NCBI GenBank assembly: GCA_030144725.1
Contig: JASKMD010000031.1
Span: 5,602,999 to 5,666,998 of the forward strand
DNA length: 64,000 bases
Origin: Haematococcus lacustris
Lineage: Eukaryota > Chlorophyta > Chlorophyceae > Chlamydomonadales > Haematococcaceae
Reading direction: 5' to 3'
Positions 48,957 through 59,524 of the stretch are shown here, in pieces. A program made the translations under genes and the position numbers. How positions within the stretch are numbered: position 1 is the first letter of the stretch; the number at the start of each line of letters is the position of its first letter. The notes under the pieces were generated by a model. It did no database searches, was not told where the DNA came from, and saw only the letters and a list, made by a program, of their open reading frames with translations.

Positions 48957-50211
48957 GGCAGGACAGGGCAGGGCAGGGCAGGGCAGGGCAGGGCAGGGCA
49001 GGGCAGGGCAGGGCAGGGCAGGGCAAGGCAGGGAGGGGCAGGGCAGGGCAGGGCAGGGAGGGGCAACGCAAGGCTGGGAGGGGGTGGGGCAGGGCTGGGA
49101 GGGGGTGGGGCAGGGCTGGGAGGGGGTGGGGCAGGGCTGGGAGGGGGTGGGGCAGGACTGGGCAGGGAGGGGCAACGCAAGGCTGGGAGGGGATGGGGCA
49201 GGGCTGGGAGGGGGTGGGGTAGGGCTGGGAGGGGGTGGGGCAGGGCTGGGCAGGGAGGGGAGGGGCAACGCAAGGCTGGGAGGGGTGGGGCAGGGCTGGG
49301 AGGGGGTGGAGCAGGTCTGGGCAGGGATGGGAGGGGCACACCTTCTGCAACCCTGGGCTGGTGAGCATGGCAGGGGACAAGGCAGGAGGTGGCTGTTGCT
49401 GCTGCTACATCCCTGGGCTGCTGAGAAGGGCAGAGGGCAAGGAAGGTGGCTACTGCTGTTGATGATGCAGCCTTGGGCTGGTGAGCATGGCAGGGGACAA
49501 GCCAGGGGGCTGCTGCTGCTGCTGCTGCTGCTGCTGCAGCCCTAGAACTGGTCCAAGGGCAGGGCAGGGGGCTCCTGCTGTTGCAGCCCCGTCTCAATGT
49601 AATGGGCATTAAGGTTTAATGGGCGAATCTGGGAGGGGATGGAGTCCAGGATGCTGCACTGGCGCTTTCTTCTGCCGCTTCTTTGCTGCACTCTTTCCTG
49701 GCCTTCTGGGCATTTGGCCTGCAAAGAAGAATATGTTATCATGATGGTGTGCTGAATGGGGGTGCTTGTCTGTGTTTCCAGCTGGAACCTGCTAGCTGTG
49801 GTGCTGGGTCAGAGTCGTTACCGCCTGCTGGGTCGTCCGCTCAGTCGTCTTCTGCTAGCCGCTAACTAGCCTCGCTAAGATTCAAAGCTCTGCGAACTGG
49901 AGGAATTCGGCCTATTCGCTTGCTTTGGAGACGGGCCTGGTGCGTTTGGATTCACGTCAAGTCTTTCCATCAACACACATCAACTGCAACAGGGGCCCAA
50001 GTCCGGCCTGGCAGGGAATGAGCGGTCACATATTTGGGTGGCTGCGTCGATCGCAGTATTTGGCCTACAGTCGGCACGCGAATACTGAGAGAATGCAGCG
50101 TTGATGCAGCATTAGCTGTTTGGTGCCTGTTGCAAATGTCAACATAACTCCGTGACAAAATGTCGACTGAGGTCGGTTGACATTTTACCGAGAGGATTGA
50201 TTGTCACCCCC

Positions 50212-51995
50212 GCCATTGGCCCCGCAAATGTGAGACGGTCTGGGGCGCAAATCTCCGTGTAGCTCGCGACAAAGTTTTGACGCTGTCGGGTGTAACAGGC
50301 GTATGCGACACCCAGCAGCCGCAAAACACTAGCTCAGATCGGCGCCCGCCCAAACCTGAACTGTTTATTCCGCTCCTAAAAGACTCACGCACATCATAAG
50401 GCGAGGCTGGCAATCCTTCTACGCACGCCGTAAGCCAACGGCACAAGTGCAGTACGCCTGCTTGCATGTCAGTGCATGGAGCATATAATTTGTGACTAGG
50501 CGCACAAGTCAGCCAGCTGGCACCCCTTGCCGCACTTACGTTGCGGCATGACTCTATGCAAATGTAAGCTGCCTTATTACAGCGCTACATCATTACTTGG
50601 CACTATGTTGTCGGGATGGCTCGGGATGGCTCTGGCTTTCAGTGTTACATGTGCCGTGGTGCCTCCACCTTCTCCCTCAACTTCAGCAGGCACATGTCAC
50701 GCAACTCATTCTTTGATTTACTTGGAACCACTTCATTGCAAAACAACAACACATTACACAAGTTGTAGACCACTTCACTCCTGGAACTGTGCTACCAAGG
50801 CAAGCTCGGCCTCATTGTCAAATTGTGGCTGGGGTGCTCCTGGCAGGCTGACTGGCTTCTTTGGCTGGTGATGGTCGACCTGAGGGGAGCCTCCGGGCTG
50901 TTGTAGGGCACCACATTGCCAACACCTGCAAAATAATAGACACATTACACAGGTTGTAGACCACTTCATTGGCACCTGACACATAGCTTCAAGCACAGCC
51001 CCAACTACGTACTTGAGAGCAGTAAAGGTGGGAGGGGGTTGTTGTGGCTGTTGGGGAGGGGTTGGAGGAGAGGGCCGGGGAAGGGAGGGGGGCAATGTTG
51101 GCTGCAGCCATTGCCCATGCTGCAGCCCTTGCTGCCTATGCCCAGGCGGGGGGGGGAGGCGGGGGGGAGGGCGGGGAGAAACCTGATCCTGGTGCTGGTC
51201 ATCCAACTTTGGGGGCAGGGAGGGGAGGGGGCTGCTGCTCCAGGGTCTGGCCATGTAGTGAGTGTGGCAAGGAGCGGGGAGGAGGCTGTTGCTCCAGGAG
51301 CAGGCCTTGCAGCTGCCGGGGTGGGGAGGGGGGAGGGGGTTGTTGCTTCTGGTGCATATAAACACATAAACATGCTTGCTAAACATATTGAGGCGTAGCG
51401 TCGATTATAATAAATAATAACAGATGAAAGTCGGGCAGGTGACTGTTGTGTGCTACCCTCAGCTATTCATGCCTGTCATGCGTTACGGGAGTGTGCGAGT
51501 GAACATCAAACTGACCTAATCAAGGTGGCGTGTATTACAAGTTTACTCACCTCCAAGGCATTGTTTTTAAGGTCTGATTCCCTTGCTGCACTGCTGCTTG
51601 GGAGCCCTTGGGCTGGTGTGGGTTTGGTGTTGATCCTTAAATCAGCGAAGCACCTGTGCAGGTCAGCAGATTTGGTTGCATGTGTTGACATCGTATGCAC
51701 AACGCACTAAGAAACAGCACCCCGTGCTTACCTGGGATGTATTCGCGAGTTGCAAGTCCGACGGCAGCAAAGGCTGCTCGGCACGGAAATGCCTCGGGCC
51801 ACCATTTCATCTCTCCTGTTGCGACACGCATATAAACAGATAGAGAATTACATTGCGAAGCTAATTAAGTCGTCGAGACAATGAAGTACAATCGACAAAA
51901 GAGGGCCTAACCTGCTAGCGACACCGGTGTAAGATGTAGAGCCCAACGGTGAAAGAATTACATGCAGCGGATCAAAGACGGTGTCAAAAAGTGAA
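50212..51995. other. interior of the 46070-52021 element; no domain seen
   Basis: A minus-strand frame of 203 codons (50775-51386) is Pro/Gln/Ser-rich, with repeats of a GGCTGTTGCTCCAGG-like unit around 51220-51345, and has no recognisable domain. Repeated acattacacaagttgtagaccacttca-like sequence occurs at about 50750 and 50945. No transposase was found. Confidence 0.5.
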
Positions 51996-52204
51996 TTGCG
52001 GGGCCAATGGCGGGGGTGACCTCTAGAAAAGCAATTGGCGAAAAAAAACGAGAATTCTAGGCGAGAAGAATTCTAGGCGAGTTCTTGGTTGGCGGTCGCT
52101 CCCTAGTCACCTGGTGGCATCACCTGGTGGCCAAGCCGTAGTGCACGTCAGCAAGGTTGGCGTGATCCGCTTCAATGGCTATCAACATCCACGGGGACCA
52201 TCAT

Positions 52205-52637
52205 TGTAACGGAGCTGACACCAGGGAGCCTGTGAGGGCGGGAGAACGAGACAGGACCCGGGGTCAGATAGAGTTCTGAGCCAAGGTTACAACATAGCAG
52301 AGATGACCAACAGAGCACGGCTTACCTGTGAGGGCGGGAGAACGAGACAGGACCCGGGGTCAGATAGAGTTCTGAGCCAAGGTGCCTGTCTCTGCCCTCA
52401 CAGAGCCTTAAGTACTCAAAACCATTCACATTCTTAGTCATCCACGTGTAAAGGGAAAAGGTGTACGTAAACTGTGAACTTCTGTGCTCGGTGCATCCGC
52501 CTAGGTTCGGAGCACCTTGCACAGAGAACAACAGAAGCATCCACTGAAGAAAAGAACAAGTACTCAGTTCGCTAAAGATCAGACATGCAAGTCAGTTTAA
52601 AAGATGCAAGCCGCCCATGCTGCGCATGTCCACTACA
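52205..52637 (-). mobile_element. LTR, left copy (3' LTR of chromovirus A)
   Basis: This 433-bp LTR begins TGTAACGGAG and ends CCACTACA as written, so in element sense it is TG...CA. It differs from the LTR at 58061-58494 by a one-base indel (actgaagaaa versus actgatagaaa) and little else, so insertion was recent. A 59-bp segment is repeated inside it (52229-52287 and 52325-52383). The left flank is ATCAT, with no matching copy beyond the right LTR. Confidence 0.92.
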
Positions 52638-52655
52638 TTCACCCCCCCTGGAAAA
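52638..52655 (-). other. polypurine tract of chromovirus A
   Basis: In element sense this reads CCAGGGGGGGTGAA directly before the TGTAG start of the 3' LTR, as expected for a plus-strand priming tract. Confidence 0.75.
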
Positions 52656-52678
52656 AAGATGTTTAGCCTCTAAACATG

Positions 52679-55600
52679 CTACCTGCGCTTCTTAGGAGCC
52701 TTAGCTTGCTTGCACTGATGACAGAGCCAGGCACCACGAGGCACAGAACGAAGTGGGGGTGACAGGCACGTGATGTGAAAACCCTTGTCGCATTGATCAC
52801 AAAGCAACATCGGAGGCCGCGGTGAACGGCTGGCGCAGACTTGGCAGGCAGGGTCGTCGTCAACCGGGGCATGATGGCGGGCGGTGTAGTCCCGGATTAA
52901 GGCGGCGACCGCGTCCTGCTGCGCGAGTGCTGGGCCCCACTCCCAGGAGTTGAAGGAGTCATCGTAGCCAGCCCACTTGATGAGGTATTGAAAAGCGTGC
53001 TGCGCGTCGTTCCAGCGACGACCCAGGATGGCTTCCACCGTGAAGTACGCCTCGCCATCGATGATCACGGGCGAAGGCTGAAGCTCCACGGCGCGCTCAG
53101 GGAAAGAGGAGGAGGAAAGGTAGGGCCGTAGGCGGCTGATGTGGAAGGTGGGGAGGATACGCATGGAGGAAGGGAGGTCGAGCTTGTAGGAGACTGGGGA
53201 GTGCTTGGCCAGGACCTTGAAGGGCCCCACAAAGCGAGGCTGGAGCTTGGCGCTGTTGACAGCAGTCTGCAGGTTCAGGTTGGCACAGCTGAGCAGCACC
53301 AGATCACCGACCTCAAACTCCTCATGGCGGCGGTGCTGGTCAGCATGCAGCTTCTGGGTGTCAATGGAGCGCTGCAAGGCTGAGCGGGCGGCGGTAAGGT
53401 TGTTGCGCATGGAGGTGACGAAGTCCTCCGCTGCCTGGCTGGGCACAAGGGTGGGAGGGGGGAGCAAGAGAGCAGAGGGTGTGGTGGGGTGTTGGCCGTA
53501 GTTGAGGTAGAAGGGGGTGAAGCCGGTGCCAACGTGCTCAGAGCTGTTGTAGGCAAACTCCACGGCTGCAAGGTGCTGGTCCCAGTCAGTCTTGTGGTCG
53601 TTGACGTAGGGCCGCAGCATGTCCTCCACAGTGCGGTTGGCGCGCTCTGTCTGGCCGTCGGTCTGGGGGTGGTAGGCAGAGGAGAGGAGGAGCCGGGTGC
53701 CGGTGAGGTGGAAGAGAGAGGTCCAGAAGTCGGATGTGAACTTGGGGTCACGGTCAGAGATGATGGCCTCCGGCAGGCCGTGGTGCTTGAAGATGTGGTC
53801 AAAGAAGAGGCGGGCGGTGTCGTGAGCGGTGGCGGTGGTGGTGGTGGGGATGAGGTGGATCATCTTGCTGAGCTTGTCGACGATGGTGAAGATCATGGTG
53901 TGGCCGCGGGGAGTGGCTGGAAGGGGCCCAATGAAGTCCATGCTGACCTGCTGCCAGTTGCGCGAGGGGATGGGGAGGGGCTGCAGCAGGCCAGGGGGCA
54001 GCTGGTTGGTGGCCTTGTTGCGCTGGCACTTGTCGCATGTGCGCACGTACTCCTGGACGGTCTTGTGCATCTGCGGCCAATAGAAGTGACGTTGCAGCCG
54101 CTCCAGAGTCTTGGCACGCCCTAGGTGGGCAGCGGTGTGGGCGTCATGAGCTTCATGCAACAGCTGGGCGCGGAGAGGGGAGGAGGGGATGTAGAGGCGG
54201 GGAGGGGTGGAGGTGGTGTAGAGGCGACCTTCAATGACCTGCAGGTGGGTAGGGCTGGAGGGTGAAGGAGGGGAGAGGGCCTGGGACAGGGCTGCTTGGT
54301 AGGCCGGGTCTTCGGGCGCATGGCGGTCAAAGGTGGAGAAGAAGGAGGGGTCAGGGTCAACGATGGAGAGGGCGGTGAGTTGGTGGTCAGGGCGACGGGA
54401 GAGGGCGTCCGGCACGGTGTGGTGCTTGCCAGCCTTGTGCACAAAGGTGATGTCGAACTCCGCAAGGCGCTGGGTCCACCGCATCTGGCGCCCGGTGAGG
54501 TTGGACTGGGTGAGCACATGGGTGGTGGCGCTGTTGTCAGTCTCCACAATGAAGGGACGACCCAGTAGGTAGTGGCGCCAGGTGGTGAGGGCATGGAGCA
54601 CAGCCAGGAGCTCACGCTCATGGGCTGGGTAGTTGACCTGAGCCGGGTTGAGCTTGCGGCTCTCGTAGGCCACCACGTACTCGGCCCCGGAGGAGTCCTG
54701 TTGGGTAAGCACGGCACCAATGGCAAAGAGGGAGGCATCAGTCTTGACAGTGAAGGGGAGGGAGAAGTCAGGGGGACGCACGACGGGGGAGCTGGCCATG
54801 GCTGCCTTGATGTCGGCAAAGGCACGCTGCTCAGCCTCGCCCCAACGCCATGGCTGCTCATCACGCAGCAGGTCGGTGAGAGGGAGAACACGGTGGGCAT
54901 GGTGGTGTAGGAGACGCCGGTAGTAGTTGGCGGTGCCGAGGAACGACCGTAGCTGGTGCTTGTCCTGTGGGGCAGGCCAGTCCAGCACAGCCTTGACCTT
55001 GGTGGGGTCTGGCTGGATGCCGGCGGCGGAGACGATGTGGCCGAGGAAGTCCACGGTGTCCAGCCAGAATGCGCACTTGGCCAGGTTGGCGCACAGCTGG
55101 TGCTGCCGCAAGAGAGAGAGGGTAAGGTGGAGGTGGCGCTCGTGGTCAGCGGCTGACTTGGAGAACACAAGGATGTCGTCCAGGTAGACAAGCACAAAGT
55201 CATCCAGGTGGGGCTTGAAGACATCGTTCATCAGCTGCTGGAAGGTGGCTGGGGCATTGCAGAGGCCAAAGGGGAGGACAGTGAATTCATAGTGCCCGTA
55301 CCGGGTGCGGAAGGCGGTCTTGGGGATGTCGTCCTCAGCCACCCTGATCTGGTGGTACCCAGACCGGAGGTCGATCTTGGAAAAGACCTGGGCACCTGAC
55401 AGCTGGTCCAGCAGATCATCGATGCGGGGGAGGGGGTAACGGTTCTTGAGGGTCTGCTGGTTGAGGGCACGGAAGTCCACACAGAGGCGCAGGCTGCCGT
55501 CCTTCTTGCGCACAAACAACACAGGGGCAGCAAAGGGGGAGGTGGATGGCCGGATGAAACCCTTGGCCAGGAGGTCGTCCAACTGCTTCTTCAGCTGGTC

Positions 55601-57139
55601 CAGCTCTGGCTGCGACATGCGGTAGATCGGACGGGGGGAGGGGGCAGGGCCGGTGAGATGGATGGTGTGGTCCACGGAGCGGCGGGGCATGTCCTGGACT
55701 GCAGGCAGCTCCTTGGGAAAGACAGTGGGGTACTGCTGCACCAGTGCTGCCGCCTTGGGGTGGAGAGGGGGTGGATCAGGGGCAGGGGCGGAGGGAGAGG
55801 GTGAGGTAGAGGGATTGGGCTGCTGGGTGAGCAGGGCCATGAAGACCTCATCATGCCGCGCTGCCCGGCGGAAGCGTGGCGCCGACAGCAGGTTCAGCTG
55901 ATCCGCTTGGAGTGGGGTGGGTGGGGGTGGGGTCAGGGTGTGGGTGGAGCCGGCGTGATCCAGGCGTACGACGTTGTTGATCCAGTCCACACACGGGTTC
56001 TTGGCTGCCAGCCACGGCTTGCCGAGGACGATGTCAAAGGAGGGGTTGGGGATGTTTGCCATGGCGAGCTGTAAGCGATCGCGGTAGGTACCCATGCGGA
56101 TGGAGCACGGTGGGAGGGTGTAGGTGGGTAGGGTAGTGTGTTTGGGGCCTGGGAGGAGGAGGCGACGGGGGGAGAGGGTGGTAGCCAAGTGCAGCCCATT
56201 GCGCATGAGGTACTGCTGGCTGACGATGTTGCCGGTGGCACCGCTGTCCACCATGAACCTGGCTGGGTGACCAGCAAAGGTGCCATGGAGGATGATCAGC
56301 TCTGAAGATGGGCTGCTGCCACTGGCAGACAGGGAAGTGAGCACGATGGGGGAGGGCGCAGCAGCGGGGGAAGGGGTGGGGGTGGGAGTGGGCGGGGAGG
56401 TGCGGGAAGGACAAGGAGCAGGAGGGGGACACGGAGGGGCAGGGGGAGGAGATAAGGACCGGGGAGCGAGAGAATCGGCCGGCGGCTGGTCCTGAACAGC
56501 CAGCACGGCAAAGGAGTTGACATGGAGGAAGGCAGGTGCATCAGCATTGGCACGATGCAACACAGCTGGGCGGGCTGTCCGGCCAGGCTGGGGAGAGCGA
56601 GGAGGGCTGCCACCTAGAGCTGCAGGTAGGGGCAGGGAGAACCGCACGACCTTACGAGGTCGTCCCGGTGGCGTGGAGCCAGCCACAGAAGGCCGCTTCA
56701 GAATGCTGCCAGCAGGTCTAACATGCTGCAGGGGTAAGGGCATGGACCTGACAACCTGCAGGGAGGGCCGGCCAGCAGTGTCCACCTTACCAGTGTACGG
56801 CTGGCAGGTGGAATGATGATCAGGGTAGGAGGGTGCAGGGGCAGGGAGGAGGAAGTAAGGCGCGCGGTGGGGACGAGCGCACCGGGGAGGACAAGGAGAG
56901 GAGGTGGAGAAGCAGAGGGGCTGGGAGGGGGTGGTGAGAGGGGGTGTGAGGGGGTGGTGGGAGGGGGTGGGAGGGGGTGGGAGGGGGTGGGAGGGGGTGG
57001 TGGGAGGGGGTGGTGGGAGGGTCCGGAAGGCGACGTCTAGCGGCGGTCCCCCTTCCGTGGGCCGCTGCTGACGTTTGGGCGGGGAGGGCGGATGGGGCAG
57101 TCCTTCATGGTGTGCCCCGTCTTGCGGCAGTAGAAGCAC
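52679..57139 (-). CDS. Ty3/gypsy chromovirus pol with chromodomain and PHD finger (copy A)
   Basis: One open frame of 1486 codons. The order gives a chromovirus of the Ty3/gypsy class: a Pro-rich linker; aspartic protease [12 protein letters not shown] near residue 296; reverse transcriptase with [10 protein letters not shown] and the YLDD box near 655; RNase H ([11 protein letters not shown]) near 860; integrase zinc domain with CDKCQRNK; integrase core [18 protein letters not shown] and QTERANR from about 1070; chromodomain [11 protein letters not shown]...[17 protein letters not shown] near 1370; and a C-terminal PHD finger from about 1424 (CQVC...CDQC...HITC...CHQC). The PHD module is the odd part. 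Pol overlaps gag by 103 bp in the -1 frame. The copy looks intact. Confidence 0.93.
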   Translation of the reverse strand: MLLLPQDGAHHEGLPHPPSPPKRQQRPTEGGPPLDVAFRTLPPPPPTTPSHPLPPPPTPSHHPLTPPLTTPSQPLCFSTSSPCPPRCARPHRAPYFLLPAPAPSYPDHHSTCQPYTGKVDTAGRPSLQVVRSMPLPLQHVRPAGSILKRPSVAGSTPPGRPRKVVRFSLPLPAALGGSPPRSPQPGRTARPAVLHRANADAPAFLHVNSFAVLAVQDQPPADSLAPRSLSPPPAPPCPPPAPCPSRTSPPTPTPTPSPAAAPSPIVLTSLSASGSSPSSELIILHGTFAGHPARFMVDSGATGNIVSQQYLMRNGLHLATTLSPRRLLLPGPKHTTLPTYTLPPCSIRMGTYRDRLQLAMANIPNPSFDIVLGKPWLAAKNPCVDWINNVVRLDHAGSTHTLTPPPPTPLQADQLNLLSAPRFRRAARHDEVFMALLTQQPNPSTSPSPSAPAPDPPPLHPKAAALVQQYPTVFPKELPAVQDMPRRSVDHTIHLTGPAPSPRPIYRMSQPELDQLKKQLDDLLAKGFIRPSTSPFAAPVLFVRKKDGSLRLCVDFRALNQQTLKNRYPLPRIDDLLDQLSGAQVFSKIDLRSGYHQIRVAEDDIPKTAFRTRYGHYEFTVLPFGLCNAPATFQQLMNDVFKPHLDDFVLVYLDDILVFSKSAADHERHLHLTLSLLRQHQLCANLAKCAFWLDTVDFLGHIVSAAGIQPDPTKVKAVLDWPAPQDKHQLRSFLGTANYYRRLLHHHAHRVLPLTDLLRDEQPWRWGEAEQRAFADIKAAMASSPVVRPPDFSLPFTVKTDASLFAIGAVLTQQDSSGAEYVVAYESRKLNPAQVNYPAHERELLAVLHALTTWRHYLLGRPFIVETDNSATTHVLTQSNLTGRQMRWTQRLAEFDITFVHKAGKHHTVPDALSRRPDHQLTALSIVDPDPSFFSTFDRHAPEDPAYQAALSQALSPPSPSSPTHLQVIEGRLYTTSTPPRLYIPSSPLRAQLLHEAHDAHTAAHLGRAKTLERLQRHFYWPQMHKTVQEYVRTCDKCQRNKATNQLPPGLLQPLPIPSRNWQQVSMDFIGPLPATPRGHTMIFTIVDKLSKMIHLIPTTTTATAHDTARLFFDHIFKHHGLPEAIISDRDPKFTSDFWTSLFHLTGTRLLLSSAYHPQTDGQTERANRTVEDMLRPYVNDHKTDWDQHLAAVEFAYNSSEHVGTGFTPFYLNYGQHPTTPSALLLPPPTLVPSQAAEDFVTSMRNNLTAARSALQRSIDTQKLHADQHRRHEEFEVGDLVLLSCANLNLQTAVNSAKLQPRFVGPFKVLAKHSPVSYKLDLPSSMRILPTFHISRLRPYLSSSSFPERAVELQPSPVIIDGEAYFTVEAILGRRWNDAQHAFQYLIKWAGYDDSFNSWEWGPALAQQDAVAALIRDYTARHHAPVDDDPACQVCASRSPRPPMLLCDQCDKGFHITCLSPPLRSVPRGAWLCHQCKQAKAPKKRR

Positions 57140-57966
57140 GCCTTGCTGTCCCGCAGAGCCGCACGTTGAGCATCAGAGAGACGAGTGCCACGGCTGCGGC
57201 TTGGGCTGGTGTGGAGCATGGCGTCCAGCTCCATGGGCACCGCGGCAGTCTCAGGGCGGGGAGGGCGGGGAGTGGAGGGAGGGCGATAGGAGGAGCGGGA
57301 GGTTGAGGTGGAATAGGAGATGGCGTCCACCCGATCCGCGATGGTGGAGGCTTCGGAGAAGGAGGTTGGTTCGCGCAGCTCCAGCTCACGCCGCACTGAG
57401 GGCTTGAGGCCCCGGATGAACCGGTCGAGCTGTTCGGCGGGCGAGAGGTCCGTGACCTCCAGGCAGAGCGCTGTGAACTCGCCAAGGTACCGCCGCACGG
57501 AGCTCGTTTGGGTGAGAGCTGCCAAGCGGTCCCTTGCATGGCGCAGCCGGTTGACAGGCGCGAACTGCCGCTCAAACGCAGCGACAAAGCACGTCCAGGA
57601 GGTGAAAGAGCTGACGCTGCTGCGGTACCACAGGAGAGCATGGCCGGAGAGGAGGGTGGCGACGTAGACGATCCGTTGGGCGTCCGTCAGCTCGGAGATT
57701 GTGAAGAAGAGGTCCACTGCGAATAGCCAAGCCGCCACATCCGTGGTGCGGCTCCCTGAGAAGGTGGAAGGCGGGTTGGGGCGAGGCATGCGCGGCTGAG
57801 GGGCAGTAGCGGGAGGAGGAGGAGGAGCAGGAGCAGGAGCTGGAGTGGGCGCCGCCGGAGTGGTTTGCTGCAGGGACAGTTGCGCGAGCTGCTGTTCCAG
57901 CCGCTGGATTGTGGCCTGCTGCTCCGAGAATACGCGTTGCATCTGAGCGATCTCTTCCGCGTTCAT
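57037..57966 (-). CDS. chromovirus gag (copy A)
   Basis: The 309-codon frame starts [16 protein letters not shown] with a short coiled-coil-like N-terminus. A Pro/Ala linker and a retrotransposon gag core follow ([38 protein letters not shown]). It ends with one CCHC zinc knuckle, [14 protein letters not shown], near residue 275. A C5 run at 57048-57052 (G5 in sense) lies in the gag-pol overlap and is the likely -1 slip site. It forms the nucleocapsid and binds element RNA. Confidence 0.93.
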   Translation of the reverse strand: MNAEEIAQMQRVFSEQQATIQRLEQQLAQLSLQQTTPAAPTPAPAPAPPPPPATAPQPRMPRPNPPSTFSGSRTTDVAAWLFAVDLFFTISELTDAQRIVYVATLLSGHALLWYRSSVSSFTSWTCFVAAFERQFAPVNRLRHARDRLAALTQTSSVRRYLGEFTALCLEVTDLSPAEQLDRFIRGLKPSVRRELELREPTSFSEASTIADRVDAISYSTSTSRSSYRPPSTPRPPRPETAAVPMELDAMLHTSPSRSRGTRLSDAQRAALRDSKACFYCRKTGHTMKDCPIRPPRPNVSSGPRKGDRR

Positions 57967-58045
57967 GGCGGCGCGGGATTAGCGGTGAGAATGCGGAGTG
58001 GGAGAGAGGAACGGTGGATACGAGGGAGAGCACTGCGGTTCCCGA

Positions 58046-58060
58046 GAGAGAAGGCACCAA
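58046..58060 (-). other. primer-binding site of chromovirus A
   Basis: In element sense TTGGTGCCTTCTCTC follows the LTR end directly. TGGTGCC fits pairing with a tRNA 3' end ...GGCACCA. The tRNA cannot be named from this. Confidence 0.7.
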
Positions 58061-58494
58061 TGTAACGGAGCTGACACCAGGGAGCCTGTGAGGGCGGGAG
58101 AACGAGACAGGACCCGGGGTCAGATAGAGTTCTGAGCCAAGGTTACAACATAGCAGAGATGACCAACAGAGCACGGCTTACCTGTGAGGGCGGGAGAACG
58201 AGACAGGACCCGGGGTCAGATAGAGTTCTGAGCCAAGGTGCCTGTCTCTGCCCTCACAGAGCCTTAAGTACTCAAAACCATTCACATTCTTAGTCATCCA
58301 CGTGTAAAGGGAAAAGGTGTACGTAAACTGTGAACTTCTGTGCTCGGTGCATCCGCCTAGGTTCGGAGCACCTTGCACAGAGAACAACAGAAGCATCCAC
58401 TGATAGAAAAGAACAAGTACTCAGTTCGCTAAAGATCAGACATGCAAGTCAGTTTAAAAGATGCAAGCCGCCCATGCTGCGCATGTCCACTACA
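58061..58494 (-). mobile_element. LTR, right copy (5' LTR of A, shared with inverted copy B)
   Basis: This 434-bp LTR is nearly identical to 52205-52637. On its left is A's primer-binding site. On its right, where flanking host DNA and a target duplication should be, another primer-binding site (TTGGTGCCTTCTCTCTCGGG) and an inverted gag begin at once. The LTR therefore forms the centre of a palindrome. Confidence 0.92.
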
Positions 58495-58588
58495 TTGGTG
58501 CCTTCTCTCTCGGGATCCGCAGTGCTCTCCCTCGTATCCACCGTTCCTCTCTCCCACTCCGCATTCTCACCGCTAATCCCGCGCCGCC

Positions 58589-59524
58589 ATGAACGCGGAA
58601 GAGATCGCTCAGATGCAACGCGTATTCTCGGAGCAGCAGGCCACAATCCAGCGGCTGGAACAGCAGCTCGCGCAACTGTCCCTGCAGCAAACCACTCCGG
58701 CGGCGCCCACTCCAGCTCCTGCTCCTGCTCCTCCTCCTCCTCCTCCTCCCGCTACTGCCCCTCAGCCGCGCATGCCTCGCCCCAACCCGCCTTCCACCTT
58801 CTCAGGGAGCCGCACCACGGATGTGGCGGCTTGGCTATTCGCAGTGGACCTCTTCTTCACAATCTCCGAGCTGACGGACGCCCAACGGATCGTCTACGTC
58901 GCCACCCTCCTCTCCGGCCATGCTCTCCTGTGGTACCGCAGCAGCGTCAGCTCTTTCACCTCCTGGACGTGCTTTGTCGCTGCGTTTGAGCGGCAGTTCG
59001 CGCCTGTCAACCGGCTGCGCCATGCAAGGGACCGCTTGGCAGCTCTCACCCAAACGAGCTCCGTGCGGCGGTACCTTGGCGAGTTCACAGCGCTCTGCCT
59101 GGAGGTCACGGACCTCTCGCCCGCCGAACAGCTCGACCGGTTCATCCGGGGCCTCAAGCCCTCATTGCGGCGTGAGCTGGAGCTGCGCGAACCAACCTCC
59201 TTCTCCGAAGCCTCCACCATCGCGGATCGGGTGGACGCCATCTCCTATTCCACCTCAACCTCCCGCTCCTCCTATCGCCCTCCCTCCACTCCCCGCCCTC
59301 CCCGCCCTGAGACTGCCGCGGTGCCCATGGAGCTGGACGCCATGCTCCACACCAGCCCAAGCCGCAGCCGTGGCACTCGTCTCTCTGATGCTCAACGTGC
59401 GGCTCTGCGGGACAGCAAGGCGTGCTTCTACTGCCGCAAGACGGGGCACACCATGAAGGACTGCCCCATCCGCCCTCCCCGCCCAAACGTCAGCAGCGGC
59501 CCACGGAAGGGGGACCGCCGCTAG
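58589..59524 (+). CDS. chromovirus gag (inverted copy B)
   Basis: A 311-codon gag almost identical to copy A, with two extra prolines in the linker and a few substitutions (for example PSVRREL to PSLRREL), and the same CCHC knuckle. It lies on the plus strand, head-to-head with copy A. No LTR in the correct orientation precedes it, so its own transcription is doubtful. Confidence 0.9.
   Translation: MNAEEIAQMQRVFSEQQATIQRLEQQLAQLSLQQTTPAAPTPAPAPAPPPPPPPATAPQPRMPRPNPPSTFSGSRTTDVAAWLFAVDLFFTISELTDAQRIVYVATLLSGHALLWYRSSVSSFTSWTCFVAAFERQFAPVNRLRHARDRLAALTQTSSVRRYLGEFTALCLEVTDLSPAEQLDRFIRGLKPSLRRELELREPTSFSEASTIADRVDAISYSTSTSRSSYRPPSTPRPPRPETAAVPMELDAMLHTSPSRSRGTRLSDAQRAALRDSKACFYCRKTGHTMKDCPIRPPRPNVSSGPRKGDRR

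Larger units (their letters stand above)
46080..50202. mobile_element. 4.1-kb Mutator-like foldback element, 9-bp TSD
   Basis: Both ends read AATCAATCCTCTCGGTAAAA inward, and the termini continue as inverted repeats of about 1.25-1.42 kb (46080 to about 47503, and about 48957 to 50202). The 9-bp direct repeat GTCACCCCC flanks it exactly (46071-46079 and 50203-50211), as expected for Mutator-like transposons. Within about 50 bp of each end is an internal palindrome (AAAATGTC...GACATTTT). The arms include a long C/G-rich minisatellite and a CAG run. No transposase is visible, so the element is non-autonomous. Confidence 0.85.
46070..52021. mobile_element. TIR element with 4-bp TSD, host of a nested insertion
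   Basis: A perfect 26-bp terminal inverted repeat, beginning GGTCACCCCCGCCATTGGCC, lies at 46070-46079 plus 50212-50227 (split by the nested element) and in reverse at 51996-52021. It is flanked by TCTA on both sides (46066-46069 and 52022-52025), a 4-bp target duplication. Without the insertion it is about 1.8 kb. Its interior shows no transposase domain, so it is non-autonomous. A 4-bp duplication fits several superfamilies (for example Chapaev-, Sola1- or Ginger-like), so class is not assigned. Confidence 0.75.

Noticed and set aside
53489..54124. Plus-strand Val/Gly-rich ORFs across the retroelement
   Set aside because: They are antisense shadows of the chromovirus pol gene.
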